From Rhodospirillales bacterium (GTDB taxonomy: Bacteria > Pseudomonadota > Alphaproteobacteria > Rhodospirillales > Casp-alpha2): 64,000 nucleotides of DNA. The stretch is taken from NCBI GenBank assembly GCA_013203955.1, contig JABMOY010000126.1, positions 42,003 to 106,002 of the forward strand, written 5' to 3'. Shown in pieces: positions 35,781 through 46,068 of the stretch. How positions within the stretch are numbered: position 1 is the stretch's first letter; each line of letters opens with the position of its first letter. Under the pieces are notes generated by a model. The model did no database searches. It worked only from the letters and a program-made list of their open reading frames with translations, and was not told where the DNA came from. The translations under genes and the position numbers were made by a program.

Positions 35781-37874
35781 TTAAGCCAAGATCGCCAGCA
35801 TCAGGATGGCGACGATGTTGATGATCTTGATCATCGGGTTGATCGCCGGCCCGGCCGTGTCCTTGTAGGGATCGCCGACCGTATCGCCGGTGACGGCGGC
35901 CTTATGGGCTTCCGATCCCTTTCCGCCGTGATTGCCGTCTTCGATGTATTTCTTGGCGTTATCCCAGGCACCACCACCTGATGTCATCGAAATGGCCACG
36001 AACAGGCCGGTGACGATGGTCCCCAAAAGCATCGCGCCAAGGGCTGAAAAGGCCGCAGCCTGTCCTGCAATGACGTTGATGACCGCGTACATGATCACCG
36101 GCGCCAAAACCGGCAGCATCGACGGCACCATCATTTCCTTGATCGCCGTTTTCGTCAGCAAATCGACACAAGTGCCGTATTCAGGCTTCGCCGTGCCTTC
36201 CATGATGCCGGGGATTTCCTTGAATTGGCGGCGAACTTCGATCACCACCTGCCCGCCGGCTCGACCGACGGCCATCATACCCATGGCGCCGAAAAGAAAC
36301 GGCAGCATGCCGCCGATAAATAACCCGATCACCACAAAGGGATCTTGCAGGATGAAGGTGACGGTTAATTTCGGAAAATAATGGGCTAGGTCTTCCGTAT
36401 AGGCGGCAAACAACACCAATGCGGCCAAACCCGCAGAGCCGATGGCATACCCTTTGGTGACGGCCTTGGTCGTATTGCCGACCGCGTCCAGGGCATCTGT
36501 GGTCTTGCGCACGTCTTCGGGAAGTTCCGCCATTTCGGCGATGCCGCCGGCGTTGTCGGTAACGGGGCCGAAGGCGTCAAGGGCGACAACGATACCGGCC
36601 AACGCCAACATCGTGGTTGCGGCCACGGCCAGGCCAAAAAGTCCGGCTGCCAGGAACGCAACAACGATGCCGGCACAGATCACGACAACCGGCAAGGCCG
36701 TCGATTCCATGGACACCGCCAAGCCTTGGATGACGTTGGTTCCGTGCCCCGTGGTCGCGGCCTGGGCGATGCTTTGCACGGGCCGGTGTTCGGTGCCGGT
36801 ATAATATTCGGTGATCCAGACGATCAATCCGGTTACGCCCAAGCCGGCTAAGGCGCTGATATAAAGCTGGGTGCCGGTAATCGTTCTCCCCGCCGCTTCA
36901 AACACGGAATCCCATCCGACCAGCATCGAAATGACACCACCGATAAGAATGGCCGAAATGACGGCACTGGCGATGAAGCCTTTGTAAAGCGCGCCCATAA
37001 TGCTCTGGCTGGGCCCGAGCTTGACAAAAAACGTCGCCACGACCGAAGCAATGATACACACCCCGCCAATTACCAGCGGTAAGGTCATCATCATTTCCTG
37101 GGCCGGGCCGGTGAAAAGTATGGCGCCCAACAGCATGGTCGCGACCACGGTTACCGCATAGGTTTCAAAAAGGTCGGCCGCCATGCCTGCGCAATCGCCG
37201 ACATTGTCGCCGACGTTATCGGCAATAACCGCAGGATTGCGGGGATCATCCTCAGGAATGCCGGCTTCGATTTTGCCGACCAGGTCGGCGCCGACGTCGG
37301 CGCCTTTGGTGAAAATGCCGCCACCCAGACGGGCGAAAATGGAGATCAAGGATGCCCCGAAACCAAGTGAGACAAGGGCTTCCATGATATGGCGAAGACC
37401 TTCCGGAGAGCCGGGATCGCCGATGGTGCGAAGAACCATGTAATAACCGGTGACGCCCAAAAGAGCCAAACCGACGACCAGCATGCCGGTGACGGCGCCT
37501 GATTTGAAGGCGATTTCAAGCCCGCCGGCGAGTCCCGTAGTACGGGCCGCTTCGGTGGTGCGGACGTTGGCGCGGACGGATACGTTCATGCCGATGTACC
37601 CGGTCAGGCCCGAGAGAAAAGCGCCAATGAAAAATCCGATCGCCGCAGTTATGCCCAAAGTGAGCCCCAGTATGATCCCAATGACCACGCCGGCGTAGGC
37701 GATCGTTTTGTATTGACGGTTAAGATAGGCATTGGCGCCTTCTTGGATCGCAGCAGCGATTTCCTGCATTCGTTCGGTCCCGGCGGGGGCCGCCAACACG
37801 GACCGGATCGCATAAATGCCATACAATAAAGCTAGGAAACCACAGAGAATTACCAACAAGAACACGCTCGACAT
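35781..37874 (-). CDS. hppA: K+-independent H+-translocating membrane pyrophosphatase
   Basis: This 697-residue protein with about 16 membrane segments couples PPi hydrolysis to proton export. Active-site runs are [44 protein letters not shown] and [40 protein letters not shown] carries the lysine typical of potassium-independent proton pumps, where potassium-dependent ones have alanine. It is convergent with bamE. The upstream 165 bases are AT-rich and hold its promoter, which I cannot place. Confidence 0.95.
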   Translation of the reverse strand: MSSVFLLVILCGFLALLYGIYAIRSVLAAPAGTERMQEIAAAIQEGANAYLNRQYKTIAYAGVVIGIILGLTLGITAAIGFFIGAFLSGLTGYIGMNVSVRANVRTTEAARTTGLAGGLEIAFKSGAVTGMLVVGLALLGVTGYYMVLRTIGDPGSPEGLRHIMEALVSLGFGASLISIFARLGGGIFTKGADVGADLVGKIEAGIPEDDPRNPAVIADNVGDNVGDCAGMAADLFETYAVTVVATMLLGAILFTGPAQEMMMTLPLVIGGVCIIASVVATFFVKLGPSQSIMGALYKGFIASAVISAILIGGVISMLVGWDSVFEAAGRTITGTQLYISALAGLGVTGLIVWITEYYTGTEHRPVQSIAQAATTGHGTNVIQGLAVSMESTALPVVVICAGIVVAFLAAGLFGLAVAATTMLALAGIVVALDAFGPVTDNAGGIAEMAELPEDVRKTTDALDAVGNTTKAVTKGYAIGSAGLAALVLFAAYTEDLAHYFPKLTVTFILQDPFVVIGLFIGGMLPFLFGAMGMMAVGRAGGQVVIEVRRQFKEIPGIMEGTAKPEYGTCVDLLTKTAIKEMMVPSMLPVLAPVIMYAVINVIAGQAAAFSALGAMLLGTIVTGLFVAISMTSGGGAWDNAKKYIEDGNHGGKGSEAHKAAVTGDTVGDPYKDTAGPAINPMIKIINIVAILMLAILA

Positions 37875-38039
37875 GCCTGAAAGTCCTTTTGTTTATGAGA
37901 CTCGTATAAGGGATATTTCTCGTATTTTAATTCGTGCCAACTGGAACAATTAATACCCCACGGATTTGGGCGAAAAATGCCAGAAGGCGAGCCATAAAGC
38001 AACAGCCGTTCCCCCTGGGATCACCATGGACCAGGAGCC

Positions 38040-38495
38040 TCAACGGGGCTGATCGATGACCGATTGAACGAGAACGTTTTTAATCAGCCCCTTTCCCGCG
38101 ACCTTGTCACTTATATACTGTAGGCGTTGTTTAAGGATCAGGACATCCACCCGTTCCTTGGCCTTCAATAATCGGGGCATGAAGCTATGAAGGTCGCGGA
38201 TAAAAGCGTCCGTGAGGACAGGCATAATGCTCTTAATTTTTTTAGCGTCGCCCTCTCCATTGGCTTCCAGCTTGACCTGAATCTGGATCGTTGCGGCCAC
38301 CCTGTTGGCTTGAAAAATGGGAATCCCAAGCGGTTCCATGTCGATGAAAACCGCTGTGTCTTTCAGCACTTTCTTGACGGCCTTTGCGACTTTGCCCTTT
38401 TGCTCGAAGGGGCCGAGTTCAAGCCATTGGAGAAGACCGGCCGTACCGCCGCACAGCATCATCATCAGGGCGAAAAGCAGAATGAGTTTTTTCAT
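38040..38495 (-). CDS. Membrane-anchored FliL-like hypothetical protein
   Basis: The protein has 151 residues. An N-terminal membrane helix, KKLILLFALMMMLCGGTAGLL, is followed by FIDMEPLGIPIFQANRVAATIQIQVKLE and RDLHSFMPRLLKAKERVDV. The single helix followed by an alpha/beta periplasmic domain resembles FliL, and VLVQSVIDQP resembles its C-terminus. No flagellar gene is adjacent; thiL lies upstream and hppA downstream. I treat it as a conserved FliL-like protein of unknown task. Confidence 0.6.
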   Translation of the reverse strand: MKKLILLFALMMMLCGGTAGLLQWLELGPFEQKGKVAKAVKKVLKDTAVFIDMEPLGIPIFQANRVAATIQIQVKLEANGEGDAKKIKSIMPVLTDAFIRDLHSFMPRLLKAKERVDVLILKQRLQYISDKVAGKGLIKNVLVQSVIDQPR

Positions 38496-38615
38496 GGTAT
38501 GGGCGCGGCCTTCCTAGCCTAAAAACTTCGTCCCGAATTAGAGGCATTATCAAGGCTTATGCCATTTTTGGAAATGGTCATTGTCTACTTCAACCCCTTG
38601 GTGGCGGAAGGTCCC

Positions 38616-39617
38616 TTAAAAATGACGATAACCATCCCTTATTAAAGTTAATTCCTTGCCCGATTCACCAACAACCTTGACGCTACCGGCGTCACCCGCC
38701 ATTTCACCAATCCCGCCGATCAGGGTCAACGCCAGCCTGAGTTCTTTAGACAAATCCCCGATGTCTTCCGCCGAGGATGGCGGGGCGGTGAACAACAGTT
38801 CGTAATCATCCCCTCCGGTAATGGCTGTTTCCTTAAGCGCCCCGTCCAGGTCAAAGGCGGCGCGGGCGGGTTCGGAAAAAGGAACCTGGGCTATGTCGAT
38901 TGTGGCGTCGCACTTTGAGGCCCTGCAAATATGGCTCAAATCCGCAACCAAGCCGTCTGAAATGTCGATAACACCATGGGCCAATCCCCAAAGCCGACCC
39001 CCCAATTGAACCCGGGGAATAGGCTGGTGAAAGCGCGCTAAAAGGGCTGTGCTGTGTTTTTCCGAAAGGCCCGGGATTTCCCCTTTTTGGACTTTTAGGC
39101 CCAGAGCGGCGTCTCCGATGGTTCCCGAGACATAGATATCATCGCCCTGTTCAGCGCCGCTGCGCCTAAGCTCTTGGCCTTTCTGGATGTGGCCAAGGGC
39201 CGTAAGGCACACCGTCAGCGGGCCGGGGGTGGCGACGGTGTCGCCGCCGACGAGGGATATCGAGAAAGCTTCTTGGGCCCCCGCAAGGCCCCCGACGAAG
39301 CTATCTAGCCATTGGATGTCCCAATTTTCAGGCAGGGCGATGGAAAGGGTATATGCCCAAGGCTTGGCCCCCATCGCGGCCAAATCGGAAAGGTTGACGG
39401 CAAGAAGCCTGGAGGCGATTAAATCCGGAGATTCGTCAATTGGAAAATGAACGCCGGCAACCAGTTTGTCCGTCGTCACGACGATGTCGGCGCCCTTTTC
39501 CGGGGACAACACCGCACCATCATCCGTTAATCCGAAAGCGCCCGGTGCATTTTCCGCCAAGGGGGCGAAGAACCGAGAAATTATTTCGAATTCATCGGGT
39601 TTTTTCACCTGGTTCAC
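38616..39617 (-). CDS. thiL: Thiamine-monophosphate kinase ThiL
   Basis: This 333-residue protein converts thiamine monophosphate to the diphosphate cofactor with ATP. GLTDDGAVLSPEKGADIVVTTDKLVAGVHFP holds metal ligands, VNLSDLAAMGAKPW and SLVGGDTVATPGPL the nucleotide site, and GVIDISDGLVADLSHI the substrate site. The nusB gene ends 15 bases upstream, matching the nusB-thiL order of many Proteobacteria. No TPP riboswitch is visible. Confidence 0.95.
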   Translation of the reverse strand: MNQVKKPDEFEIISRFFAPLAENAPGAFGLTDDGAVLSPEKGADIVVTTDKLVAGVHFPIDESPDLIASRLLAVNLSDLAAMGAKPWAYTLSIALPENWDIQWLDSFVGGLAGAQEAFSISLVGGDTVATPGPLTVCLTALGHIQKGQELRRSGAEQGDDIYVSGTIGDAALGLKVQKGEIPGLSEKHSTALLARFHQPIPRVQLGGRLWGLAHGVIDISDGLVADLSHICRASKCDATIDIAQVPFSEPARAAFDLDGALKETAITGGDDYELLFTAPPSSAEDIGDLSKELRLALTLIGGIGEMAGDAGSVKVVGESGKELTLIRDGYRHF

Positions 39618-39632
39618 CGATCACCCTCACAG

Positions 39633-40151
39633 TTAGTCTTTTCGGATTTCGTGAGCGACTTTATCGAGGACGCCGTTGACCAGGTTTGGTTCGTTGCCTT
39701 CAAAAAAAGCATGGGCGACGTCCAAGTATTCATTAATCACCACGGCCGCGGGTATGTTCCGCTTTGTCGATAGCTCATACGCCCCGGCCCGAAGGATGAC
39801 CCTGATCAGGGATTCCAGCCGTTCCAGCGTCAAATCACCCTTCAGCGCGGGTTCAATCAAACTGTCTAGTTCCAGGTGGCGTTTGGTGACCCCGTGGACC
39901 AGTTCGGAAAGCCATTCCTTATCGGGCTCGACCAGCGGTTCCGCGGCATTTTCCGGATTTCCATCGCTATCCCTTAGGCTTGTTTCGGAGCTGTCAGCCT
40001 TTCGCCACCGATTCAATAAAAACTCTTCGAGTACCGAATTGGCCTTGGCCCCGACCATGTCCATTTCGTAAAGCGCTTGGACGGCGGCTAGGCGGGCGGC
40101 ACTGCGCTCCCTTCCCGTCTCCTCGGGCTTATCCGGTTTCGGGGATGTCAT
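39633..40151 (-). CDS. nusB: Transcription antitermination factor NusB
   Basis: This 172-residue protein begins RSAARLAAVQALYEMDMVGAK, the RNA-binding arginine-rich helix. The C-terminal half has LESLIRVILRAGAYELSTK, IPAAVVINEYLDVAHAFFEGNEPNLVNGVLDKV, the classic NusB signature. It binds boxA with S10 (NusE) during rRNA transcription. A polar insert near residues 50-80 makes it longer than E. coli NusB. The ATG overlaps the ribH stop by four bases. Confidence 0.95.
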   Translation of the reverse strand: MTSPKPDKPEETGRERSAARLAAVQALYEMDMVGAKANSVLEEFLLNRWRKADSSETSLRDSDGNPENAAEPLVEPDKEWLSELVHGVTKRHLELDSLIEPALKGDLTLERLESLIRVILRAGAYELSTKRNIPAAVVINEYLDVAHAFFEGNEPNLVNGVLDKVAHEIRKD

Positions 40152-40612
40152 CGTTGCGCGAGGCGAAGGTCTTTTTTCACCTCCATCATCCTCAAACAGG
40201 CATTGGCCGCGTCGGCGCCTTTATTTCCTTGATCCACTGCGGCCCGGGTCCTGGCTTGTTCCTGGTTCTCGCAGGTTAAAATACCGAATCCCATCGCCAC
40301 GCAATTCTGCACGGCGAGGTCCATAAGCGCTCGCGAAGCTTCGCGGCAAATATGGTCATAATGGTCGGTTTCGCCCCTAATAACAGTGCCTAAGGCTATG
40401 AACCCGGCGTAATCGGATGTCGCCGAATGGACTTCCATGGCGCGAATGGCAAAACGGATGGCGGCGGGAACCTCGAACACACCCGGCACCGCCATCCGGT
40501 CATGGCTAATGTCGGCTTGGTCTAGAACCGCGACGGCACCCTTTACCAGATCGTCGGCTATTTCCTCGTAATACCGGGACTCGACAATCAAAACGCGGGG
40601 GGCTTCGGTCAT
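40148..40612 (-). CDS. ribH: 6,7-dimethyl-8-ribityllumazine synthase
   Basis: The protein has 154 residues from MTEAPRVLIVESRYYEEIAD. VPGVFEVPAAIRFAIRAM and FIALGTVIRGETDHYDHICREASRAL are the conserved substrate loops with the catalytic histidine, and NCVAMGFGILTCENQEQA completes the site. It condenses the RibB product with the ribitylaminouracil. The longer ORF-track start lies inside ribB; this start is two bases before the ribB stop region, so the pair is coupled. Confidence 0.95.
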   Translation of the reverse strand: MTEAPRVLIVESRYYEEIADDLVKGAVAVLDQADISHDRMAVPGVFEVPAAIRFAIRAMEVHSATSDYAGFIALGTVIRGETDHYDHICREASRALMDLAVQNCVAMGFGILTCENQEQARTRAAVDQGNKGADAANACLRMMEVKKDLRLAQR

Positions 40613-40613
40613 A

Positions 40614-41753
40614 TTAAGATGCCTTCGGAGGGGTGATGGGCCGATGTTCGACGACCCGCATACCAAACCCGTCAAGTCCGATCAAAGTGCGCTCAGTATT
40701 GGAAAGAACGATCATATCCTTAACGCCGAGGTCGAGAAGAATTTGCGCGCCGACCCCGTAATCTCGAAGTTCCGGCCCCGGAGGGGCGTCCGACGGCCTT
40801 TTGTCGCCGGAACCATTCAGGGATTTGAGGTGGTCCGTTAGGCTCGATTTCAGGGGTTCGCGGATAAGGATAAGGACTCCCTTTTCGGCGGCGCCGATCA
40901 TTTCCATGGCACCCCTGAGCTCTCCCGCCTTGCCGCTTTGTAAATTGCCCAGAACATCGTCCAAGACATTAAGGGCATGAACCCGAACCATGACCGGCCC
41001 GTCCTTCGACAAATCCCCCTTCACTAAGGCGATATGTTCGCCGTATTCGACCTTGTTGACGTAGACGTACATTTGGAACGGCCCGCCCATGTCGGTTTCG
41101 AGGGTGGTTTCGTGGGTGCGTTCGATAATCTTGTCGTGCTTCAGGCGATAGGCGATCAAATCGGCAATGGTGCCGATTTTCAATCCGTGGAACTGGGCGA
41201 ATTTTACCAGATCCGGCATCCGCGCCATGGTGCCGTCTTCGTTCATAATTTCACAAATCACGCCGGAAGGATTAAGTCCCGCCAACCGTGACACATCGAC
41301 CGCCGCCTCCGTATGGCCGGCGCGGACCAGCACGCCGCCGTCCCGGGCTTCCAAGGGAAAGACGTGGCCGGGGCTGACGATATCGTCCTTGCCCTTGCTA
41401 GCGTCGATGGCGACGGCAACTGTGCGGGCGCGGTCGGATGCCGATATGCCGGTGGTGACACCTTCCATGGCTTCGATAGAAACGGTGAACGCCGTTTCAT
41501 GGCGGGAATTGTTACGCTGCGCCATCAGGGGAAGGTCGAGTGTTCTGAGCCTGTCCGCGGTCAACGTCAGACAAATAAGTCCCCGCCCGTGTTTGGCCAT
41601 GAAATTGATAGCGTCGGGAGTCGCCATTTGTGCCGGAATGACAAGATCGCCTTCGTTTTCCCGCTCCTGGTCGTCGACCAGAATGAACATGCGGCCATTG
41701 CGGGCATCTTCGAGGATTTCGTCGACCGATGATAAGTATTCCGAATAAGACAA
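40614..41753 (-). CDS. ribB: 3,4-dihydroxy-2-butanone 4-phosphate synthase with degenerate GTP cyclohydrolase II domain
   Basis: The protein has 379 residues. The N-terminal 200 residues are an intact DHBP synthase: FILVDDQERENEGDLV (metal site), RHETAFTVSIEA and LVRAGHTEAAVDVSRL. The C-terminal half is homologous to GTP cyclohydrolase II. Where that enzyme has three zinc cysteines (HSECLTGD...RCDC), this one has HALNVLDD...QSGK, so all three are gone and cyclohydrolase activity is unlikely. This matches the RibBX type known in Proteobacteria. A true GTP cyclohydrolase II must lie outside the window. Confidence 0.92.
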   Translation of the reverse strand: MSYSEYLSSVDEILEDARNGRMFILVDDQERENEGDLVIPAQMATPDAINFMAKHGRGLICLTLTADRLRTLDLPLMAQRNNSRHETAFTVSIEAMEGVTTGISASDRARTVAVAIDASKGKDDIVSPGHVFPLEARDGGVLVRAGHTEAAVDVSRLAGLNPSGVICEIMNEDGTMARMPDLVKFAQFHGLKIGTIADLIAYRLKHDKIIERTHETTLETDMGGPFQMYVYVNKVEYGEHIALVKGDLSKDGPVMVRVHALNVLDDVLGNLQSGKAGELRGAMEMIGAAEKGVLILIREPLKSSLTDHLKSLNGSGDKRPSDAPPGPELRDYGVGAQILLDLGVKDMIVLSNTERTLIGLDGFGMRVVEHRPITPPKAS

Positions 41754-41757
41754 CGCC

Positions 41758-42345
41758 TTAACCTTTCTCTAGAAGCCGCGCAACATAGCGCGCAAGCATA
41801 TCTATTTCCAGGTTCACGACGTTTCCGGGCGAAAGTGCGCCCAGAGTGGTGGCCTGTTGGGTATGGGGAATGATGTTGACGCCGAAACGTCTGCCCTCGA
41901 CCTCGTTGACGGTCAGGGACACTCCGTCGATGGTGACGGAGCCTTTTGATGCGATCATCTTGTGCAAGGGGTCGGGGGCTTCGAACGTCAGGCGCCTGGA
42001 ATCTCCATCCTCAGTCACGGAAACGGTTTCCCCTATTCCGTCCACATGCCCTGAAACGATATGACCGCCCATCTCGTCTCCCATTTTGAGGGCACGTTCG
42101 AGATTGACGTTGGTGCCTTCTTTCCAATCACTCATGGTTGTTTTGGCAAGCGTCTCGGCGGAAACGTCGGCGCCGAACCAGCCCTCACCTTTTTCGGTGA
42201 CCGTCAAACAGACGCCGGAACAACAAACCGATGCGCCGATATCGAGGCCCGAGGTATCCATAGCGGTGGCGAATTCAAAATGCTTGTCGCCGCCGGATTT
42301 GATGGCCCGGACTCGCCCTAGATCGATGATGATGCCGCTGAACAT
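41758..42345 (-). CDS. ribE: Riboflavin synthase, alpha subunit
   Basis: This 195-residue protein is built from two lumazine-binding repeats. The first starts MFSGIIIDLGRVRAI and contains VCCSGVCLTVTEKGEGWF; the second contains GHIVSGHVDGIGETVSV and VTIDGVSLTVNEVEGRRFGVNIIPHTQ. It dismutates two lumazines to riboflavin. The start is chosen at MFSGI by family convention; the nine-codon extension overlaps nothing conserved. It lies between ribD and ribB on the same strand. Confidence 0.95.
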   Translation of the reverse strand: MFSGIIIDLGRVRAIKSGGDKHFEFATAMDTSGLDIGASVCCSGVCLTVTEKGEGWFGADVSAETLAKTTMSDWKEGTNVNLERALKMGDEMGGHIVSGHVDGIGETVSVTEDGDSRRLTFEAPDPLHKMIASKGSVTIDGVSLTVNEVEGRRFGVNIIPHTQQATTLGALSPGNVVNLEIDMLARYVARLLEKG

Positions 42346-42361
42346 GTTTAAAATCCGCTGT

Positions 42362-43507
42362 TTAAGGCGCACGCCGATAGGTTTCTAGCACGTCGTTGCC
42401 GGCATCCGATATGGAATCACGGGCAAAGGCCGGCGCTTGGGCCAGGCCGTCAATGCCGAAGGCGGCGACCGCGCCCCGTCCGTCGTCGCCGATAAGTTTT
42501 GGTGACCGGAACCACGCCAGGCGATCAACCAGGTCCTTTTTCACCAGGGCTGCCGCCAACTCGCCACCGCTTTCGACGAGGACCCGGGTCAGGCCCCGCC
42601 GTCCGAGTTCTGCGGCCACCCAATCGAGGTCGGGGCGCCCGTCTCCGTCGGTTTCCGCCTCGATGACCAATACGCCTTTGCCTTCCAGGGCACCCACCTT
42701 GCCCTTATCGGCGCCCAGGACCGTCACCACCCAGGTCGGAACATCGTTTGCCGTTTCAACCAGGGGGCAATCAACGGGCAGGCGCAATTTGCTGTCGGCA
42801 ACGATGCGAACCGGGGACCGCCCTTCTAGCCCGGGCAGGCGGCACGTCAGCGAAGGCGCGTCGGCAAGCGCCGTGCCGATGCCGACCATAATGGCGTCAT
42901 GGTTTCCGCGCATGCCGTGGGCGAAGGCTCTTGCCGGGGCTCCGGTAATCCATTTGCTATCGCCTTCTGACGTCGCCACGCGGCCGTCCAGGGTGGTCGC
43001 CGTTTTAAGGGTAAAAAGCGGTCGGCCCTTGTTGATTCGGGTCAGAAAACCAAGGTTGAGGTCGCGGGCTTGGTCTTCGCAAAGGCCCGTGGAAACGGCT
43101 ATTCCCACGGCTTCCAAGCGTTTTAGGCCCCGCCCTGAAACACGGGGGTCGGGGTCTTGAAGGGCGATGACGCAACGCTTGATACCGGCTGAGATCAGGG
43201 CTTCCGTACAAGGCGGCGTTTCGCCCTCATGATTGCAAGGTTCAAGCGTTACAAAGGCGGTCGATCCCAGGGCCAAATCGCCGGCCCGGGCCAATGCTTC
43301 CGTTTCGGCATGGGGGCGGCCGGACGGCTGTGTCCAGCCGCGACCGACGGTGCGCCAGCCCAAATCCTCGCGAACAAGGACACACCCGACCGCCGGGTTG
43401 GGCCACACAGACCCCAAACCCCGCCCAGCAAGAGACAAAGCCGCCCGCATGGCGTGGTTATCATTGCCGGAGGTGGGTTTCTCTTGGTTGTTAGTCTTCT
43501 TGATCAC
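42362..43507 (-). CDS. ribD: Bifunctional riboflavin deaminase-reductase RibD
   Basis: The protein has about 381 residues. The deaminase domain has [33 protein letters not shown] and [19 protein letters not shown] (zinc His and two Cys). The reductase domain has [14 protein letters not shown] and [16 protein letters not shown]. It performs steps 2 and 3 of riboflavin synthesis. The start is uncertain: the ORF track runs far into nrdR in another frame, which is spurious. I prefer a GTG 17 bases inside the nrdR end, because family members have about 10-20 residues before MRAAL; the ATG at 43450 would truncate a conserved helix. Confidence 0.9.
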   Translation of the reverse strand: MIKKTNNQEKPTSGNDNHAMRAALSLAGRGLGSVWPNPAVGCVLVREDLGWRTVGRGWTQPSGRPHAETEALARAGDLALGSTAFVTLEPCNHEGETPPCTEALISAGIKRCVIALQDPDPRVSGRGLKRLEAVGIAVSTGLCEDQARDLNLGFLTRINKGRPLFTLKTATTLDGRVATSEGDSKWITGAPARAFAHGMRGNHDAIMVGIGTALADAPSLTCRLPGLEGRSPVRIVADSKLRLPVDCPLVETANDVPTWVVTVLGADKGKVGALEGKGVLVIEAETDGDGRPDLDWVAAELGRRGLTRVLVESGGELAAALVKKDLVDRLAWFRSPKLIGDDGRGAVAAFGIDGLAQAPAFARDSISDAGNDVLETYRRAP

Positions 43508-43952
43508 TTCCCAGTTTGCCCACAAAGGCCTCGAAATCTTTGGCCTCTCGGAAATTTCGGTAAACCGAGGCAAAACGGACAAAGGCGACCTGATCGAGTT
43601 CGGCAAGGGATTCCATGACCATTTCACCGATAACCTTGGTCGGAATTTCGTTCTCGCCCAGGGTTTCGAGGCGACGTTGGATGCCGTTGGCGATGCGTTC
43701 CATTCGGTCTTCTTCGACGGGCCGTTTTCGAAGCGCGATTTTAAGAGAGCGCAAAAGCTTGTCGCGGTCGAAAGGGACTTTTTCCCCGTCGCTTTTGACG
43801 ACCGACAATTCACGAAGTTGCACTCGCTCGAACGTCGTGAACCGCGATGAACATTCAGGGCAAAGCCTGCGCCGCCGGATCGTTGCATTTTCTTCCGTCG
43901 GGCGAGAATCTTTTACCTGGGTGTCTTCGTGACCGCAAAAAGGACAGCGCAT
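43491..43952 (-). CDS. nrdR: Transcriptional repressor NrdR
   Basis: This 153-residue protein has an N-terminal zinc ribbon (MRCPFCG...[18 protein letters not shown]) and a central ATP-cone domain ([28 protein letters not shown]). With bound dATP it represses ribonucleotide reductase genes at NrdR boxes. It lies 19 bases after glyA, and its 3' end overlaps the presumed ribD start, a linkage common in Alphaproteobacteria. Confidence 0.97.
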   Translation of the reverse strand: MRCPFCGHEDTQVKDSRPTEENATIRRRRLCPECSSRFTTFERVQLRELSVVKSDGEKVPFDRDKLLRSLKIALRKRPVEEDRMERIANGIQRRLETLGENEIPTKVIGEMVMESLAELDQVAFVRFASVYRNFREAKDFEAFVGKLGSDQED

Positions 43953-43971
43953 TGCATCAGTTCCTTGTTAT

Positions 43972-45291
43972 TTAGGCCCCGCTATAGATCGGGAATTTCT
44001 CACAAAGTTTCTGGACCTGTTCGCGCGCCGCTTTTTCTGCGGCGCTGTTATCGTCGGGGTTGACCGACAGTCCGTCCAGGACGTCGCTGATCAAGTTGCC
44101 GATCAGCTTGAATTCCTCGACCCGGAAGCCACGGGTAGTCCCCGCCGGGGTTCCGAGCCTGATCCCCGACGTGACCATCGGTTTTTCCGGATCGAAGGGA
44201 ATACCGTTTTTGTTGCAGGTCATGTTGGCGTGTTCCAGGCTGACTTCGGCGTCTCTTCCGGTCAGCCCTTTCGGTCTCAGGTCGACGAGCATCAAATGGG
44301 TGTCGGTGCCGCCCGAAACGATATCGCAGCCCCGTTCCACCAAGACTTCGGCCAATACCTTGGCATTATCGACCACGGCCTGGCTGTATTCCTTGAAGGC
44401 GGGCTGTAGGGCTTCGCCGAAGGCCACGGCCTTGGCCGCGATGACATGCATCAACGGCCCGCCCTGAAGACCCGGGAAGACCGCCGAATTGATCTTTTTG
44501 CCGATTTCTTCGTTATTGGACAGGATCATGCCGCCGCGCGGGCCGCGCAGGGTCTTATGCGTGGTGGTGGTGGTGATATCGGCAATCGGCACCGGGCTGG
44601 GATGGATGCCGGCGGCAACCAATCCCGCGAAATGCGCCATATCGACCATCAACAAAGCGCCGACCTTGTCGGCAATAGCACGGAAACGTTCGAAATCGAT
44701 GATCCGGGGATAGGCGGAACCACCGGCGATAATCAGTTTGGGGGAGTGCTCATCGGCCAGACTTTCGACTTCGTCGAAATCGATCAAGGCGTCTTCCTTA
44801 CGAACGCCATATTGAACGGCGTTGAACCATTTGCCCGACTGGGCCGGCGGGGCGCCGTGGGTCAGATGCCCCCCGGCGGCCAGCGACAGGCCCATAATGG
44901 TATCGCCGGGCTGCAGCAACGCCATCATCACGGCGCCGTTGGCTTGGCAGCCGGAATGGGGCTGGACATTGACGTAGGAACAACCAAAGAGCTCCTTGGC
45001 GCGGTCAATGGCAAGGGTTTCGGCAACGTCGACAAATTCACAACCGCCGTAATAGCGCCGTCCAGAATAACCTTCGGCGTATTTGTTGGTCATGATGCCG
45101 CCCTGGGCTTCCATTACGGCCCTGGAAACAATGTTTTCGGACGCAATCAATTCGATCTGGGACTGTTGACGCGACAATTCGTGGTCTATGGATTTCATTA
45201 AGGCCGGGTCGCGGTCGGAAAGTGATTCCTCGAAAAATTTTTCAAGTTCATCCGAACTGTATGATGAGCTGGATCCTGCTTCTGGGGACAT
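43972..45291 (-). CDS. glyA: Serine hydroxymethyltransferase
   Basis: The protein has 439 residues from MSPEAGSSS; the ORF-track extension into rpiB is rejected. [19 protein letters not shown] and [18 protein letters not shown] contact substrate, and [19 protein letters not shown] holds the PLP lysine. It interconverts serine and glycine with tetrahydrofolate. The serine-rich first 20 residues exceed the usual length. The ATG is four bases before the rpiB stop region, so the two genes are coupled. Confidence 0.96.
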   Translation of the reverse strand: MSPEAGSSSSYSSDELEKFFEESLSDRDPALMKSIDHELSRQQSQIELIASENIVSRAVMEAQGGIMTNKYAEGYSGRRYYGGCEFVDVAETLAIDRAKELFGCSYVNVQPHSGCQANGAVMMALLQPGDTIMGLSLAAGGHLTHGAPPAQSGKWFNAVQYGVRKEDALIDFDEVESLADEHSPKLIIAGGSAYPRIIDFERFRAIADKVGALLMVDMAHFAGLVAAGIHPSPVPIADITTTTTHKTLRGPRGGMILSNNEEIGKKINSAVFPGLQGGPLMHVIAAKAVAFGEALQPAFKEYSQAVVDNAKVLAEVLVERGCDIVSGGTDTHLMLVDLRPKGLTGRDAEVSLEHANMTCNKNGIPFDPEKPMVTSGIRLGTPAGTTRGFRVEEFKLIGNLISDVLDGLSVNPDDNSAAEKAAREQVQKLCEKFPIYSGA

Positions 45292-45295
45292 TCGT

Positions 45296-45763
45296 TTATT
45301 TTCCTTTTGGGGGGTCTGAGAGTTTATCGACACGGCGGGAATGACGCCCGCCCTTTTCAAATTCGGTTTCCAGAAAAATCTTAAGACAATCGCGGGCGAC
45401 CTCGGGCCCGATGGTTCGGCCACCGAAGCAGACAACGTTGGCGTCGTTGTGCTGTCGCGACAGACGAGTGCCCAGGGCGTCATGAACCAAGGCGGCGCGG
45501 ATTTCCGCATGGCGGTTGGCGGCGATGGAAACGCCGATGCCGCTGCCGCAGATCAGCACGCCGCGCTCGGCCTTGCCTTCTTTCATGGCGCCGGCGAGGG
45601 CGTAGCCGAAATCGGGGTAATCGACGGATTCAAGGCTGTCGGAGCCGAGATCCAGAACGGTGTACCCCATATCCATGAGATCTTTTTTCAACTCGACCTT
45701 GAGTTCATACCCGCCGTGGTCGCTGGCGATGGCGATGGTTTTTGATGGCTCTTTCGATGACAT
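45296..45763 (-). CDS. rpiB: Ribose 5-phosphate isomerase B
   Basis: This 155-residue LacAB/RpiB family protein has [20 protein letters not shown] at the start, [18 protein letters not shown] with the catalytic cysteine, and [20 protein letters not shown]. It interconverts ribose 5-phosphate and ribulose 5-phosphate, the latter being the substrate of RibB in the same gene run. It heads the rpiB-glyA-nrdR-rib series. Its promoter must lie in the 305-base gap upstream. Confidence 0.94.
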   Translation of the reverse strand: MSSKEPSKTIAIASDHGGYELKVELKKDLMDMGYTVLDLGSDSLESVDYPDFGYALAGAMKEGKAERGVLICGSGIGVSIAANRHAEIRAALVHDALGTRLSRQHNDANVVCFGGRTIGPEVARDCLKIFLETEFEKGGRHSRRVDKLSDPPKGK

Positions 45764-46068
45764 GGCTTTTTACTATCTATGTGGAAACGCCCAGGCCGCG
45801 AAGTACGCCACGCGACAGCCGGATTAGTACCATATATCGAATCGCTCTGCCAACCTGCCACAAGCACTCGGAGCATGCACCAGGAATAGGATAAGGAAAG
45901 GCCAAGGCTTGCTTGATCTCTGAAAGTGGCAAGAACATTAATACGAAAAAAAATCTCCTCGTGAATGTGGCTTTAGTCGTTGTCAGCCGCGCGGACCTTT
46001 TCTATGATGAGGAAATGCCGAACAACGGCTAATAAAAAAATCAAAGATCAAACGGGAGGATCAGAGGC
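45764..46068. other. 305-base divergent intergenic region between rpiB and mucR
   Basis: No ORF or RNA fold is evident. The mucR-proximal half is AT-rich, with runs such as CGAAAAAAAATC and CTAATAAAAAAATC. MucR-type proteins prefer AT-rich DNA with TpA steps, so autoregulation here is plausible. One good plus-strand promoter is annotated separately, and CGGGAGGATC provides the mucR ribosome binding site. Confidence 0.6.
45980..46008 (+). promoter_or_regulatory. Probable mucR promoter
   Basis: TTGTCA (45980-45985) and TATGAT (46003-46008) are separated by 17 bases and match the sigma70 consensus well. Initiation near 46015 gives a leader of about 54 bases containing an A-run and the GGGAGG ribosome binding site. 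Confidence 0.65.

Noticed and set aside
43508-43888. Long N-terminal extension of ribD in the ORF track
   Set aside because: It is an out-of-frame reading of nrdR and has no family similarity. The real RibD begins near 43507.
44446-45201. 251-codon plus-strand ORF opposite glyA
   Set aside because: It mirrors the glyA codons exactly and has no recognisable protein family. It is a GC-driven shadow frame.
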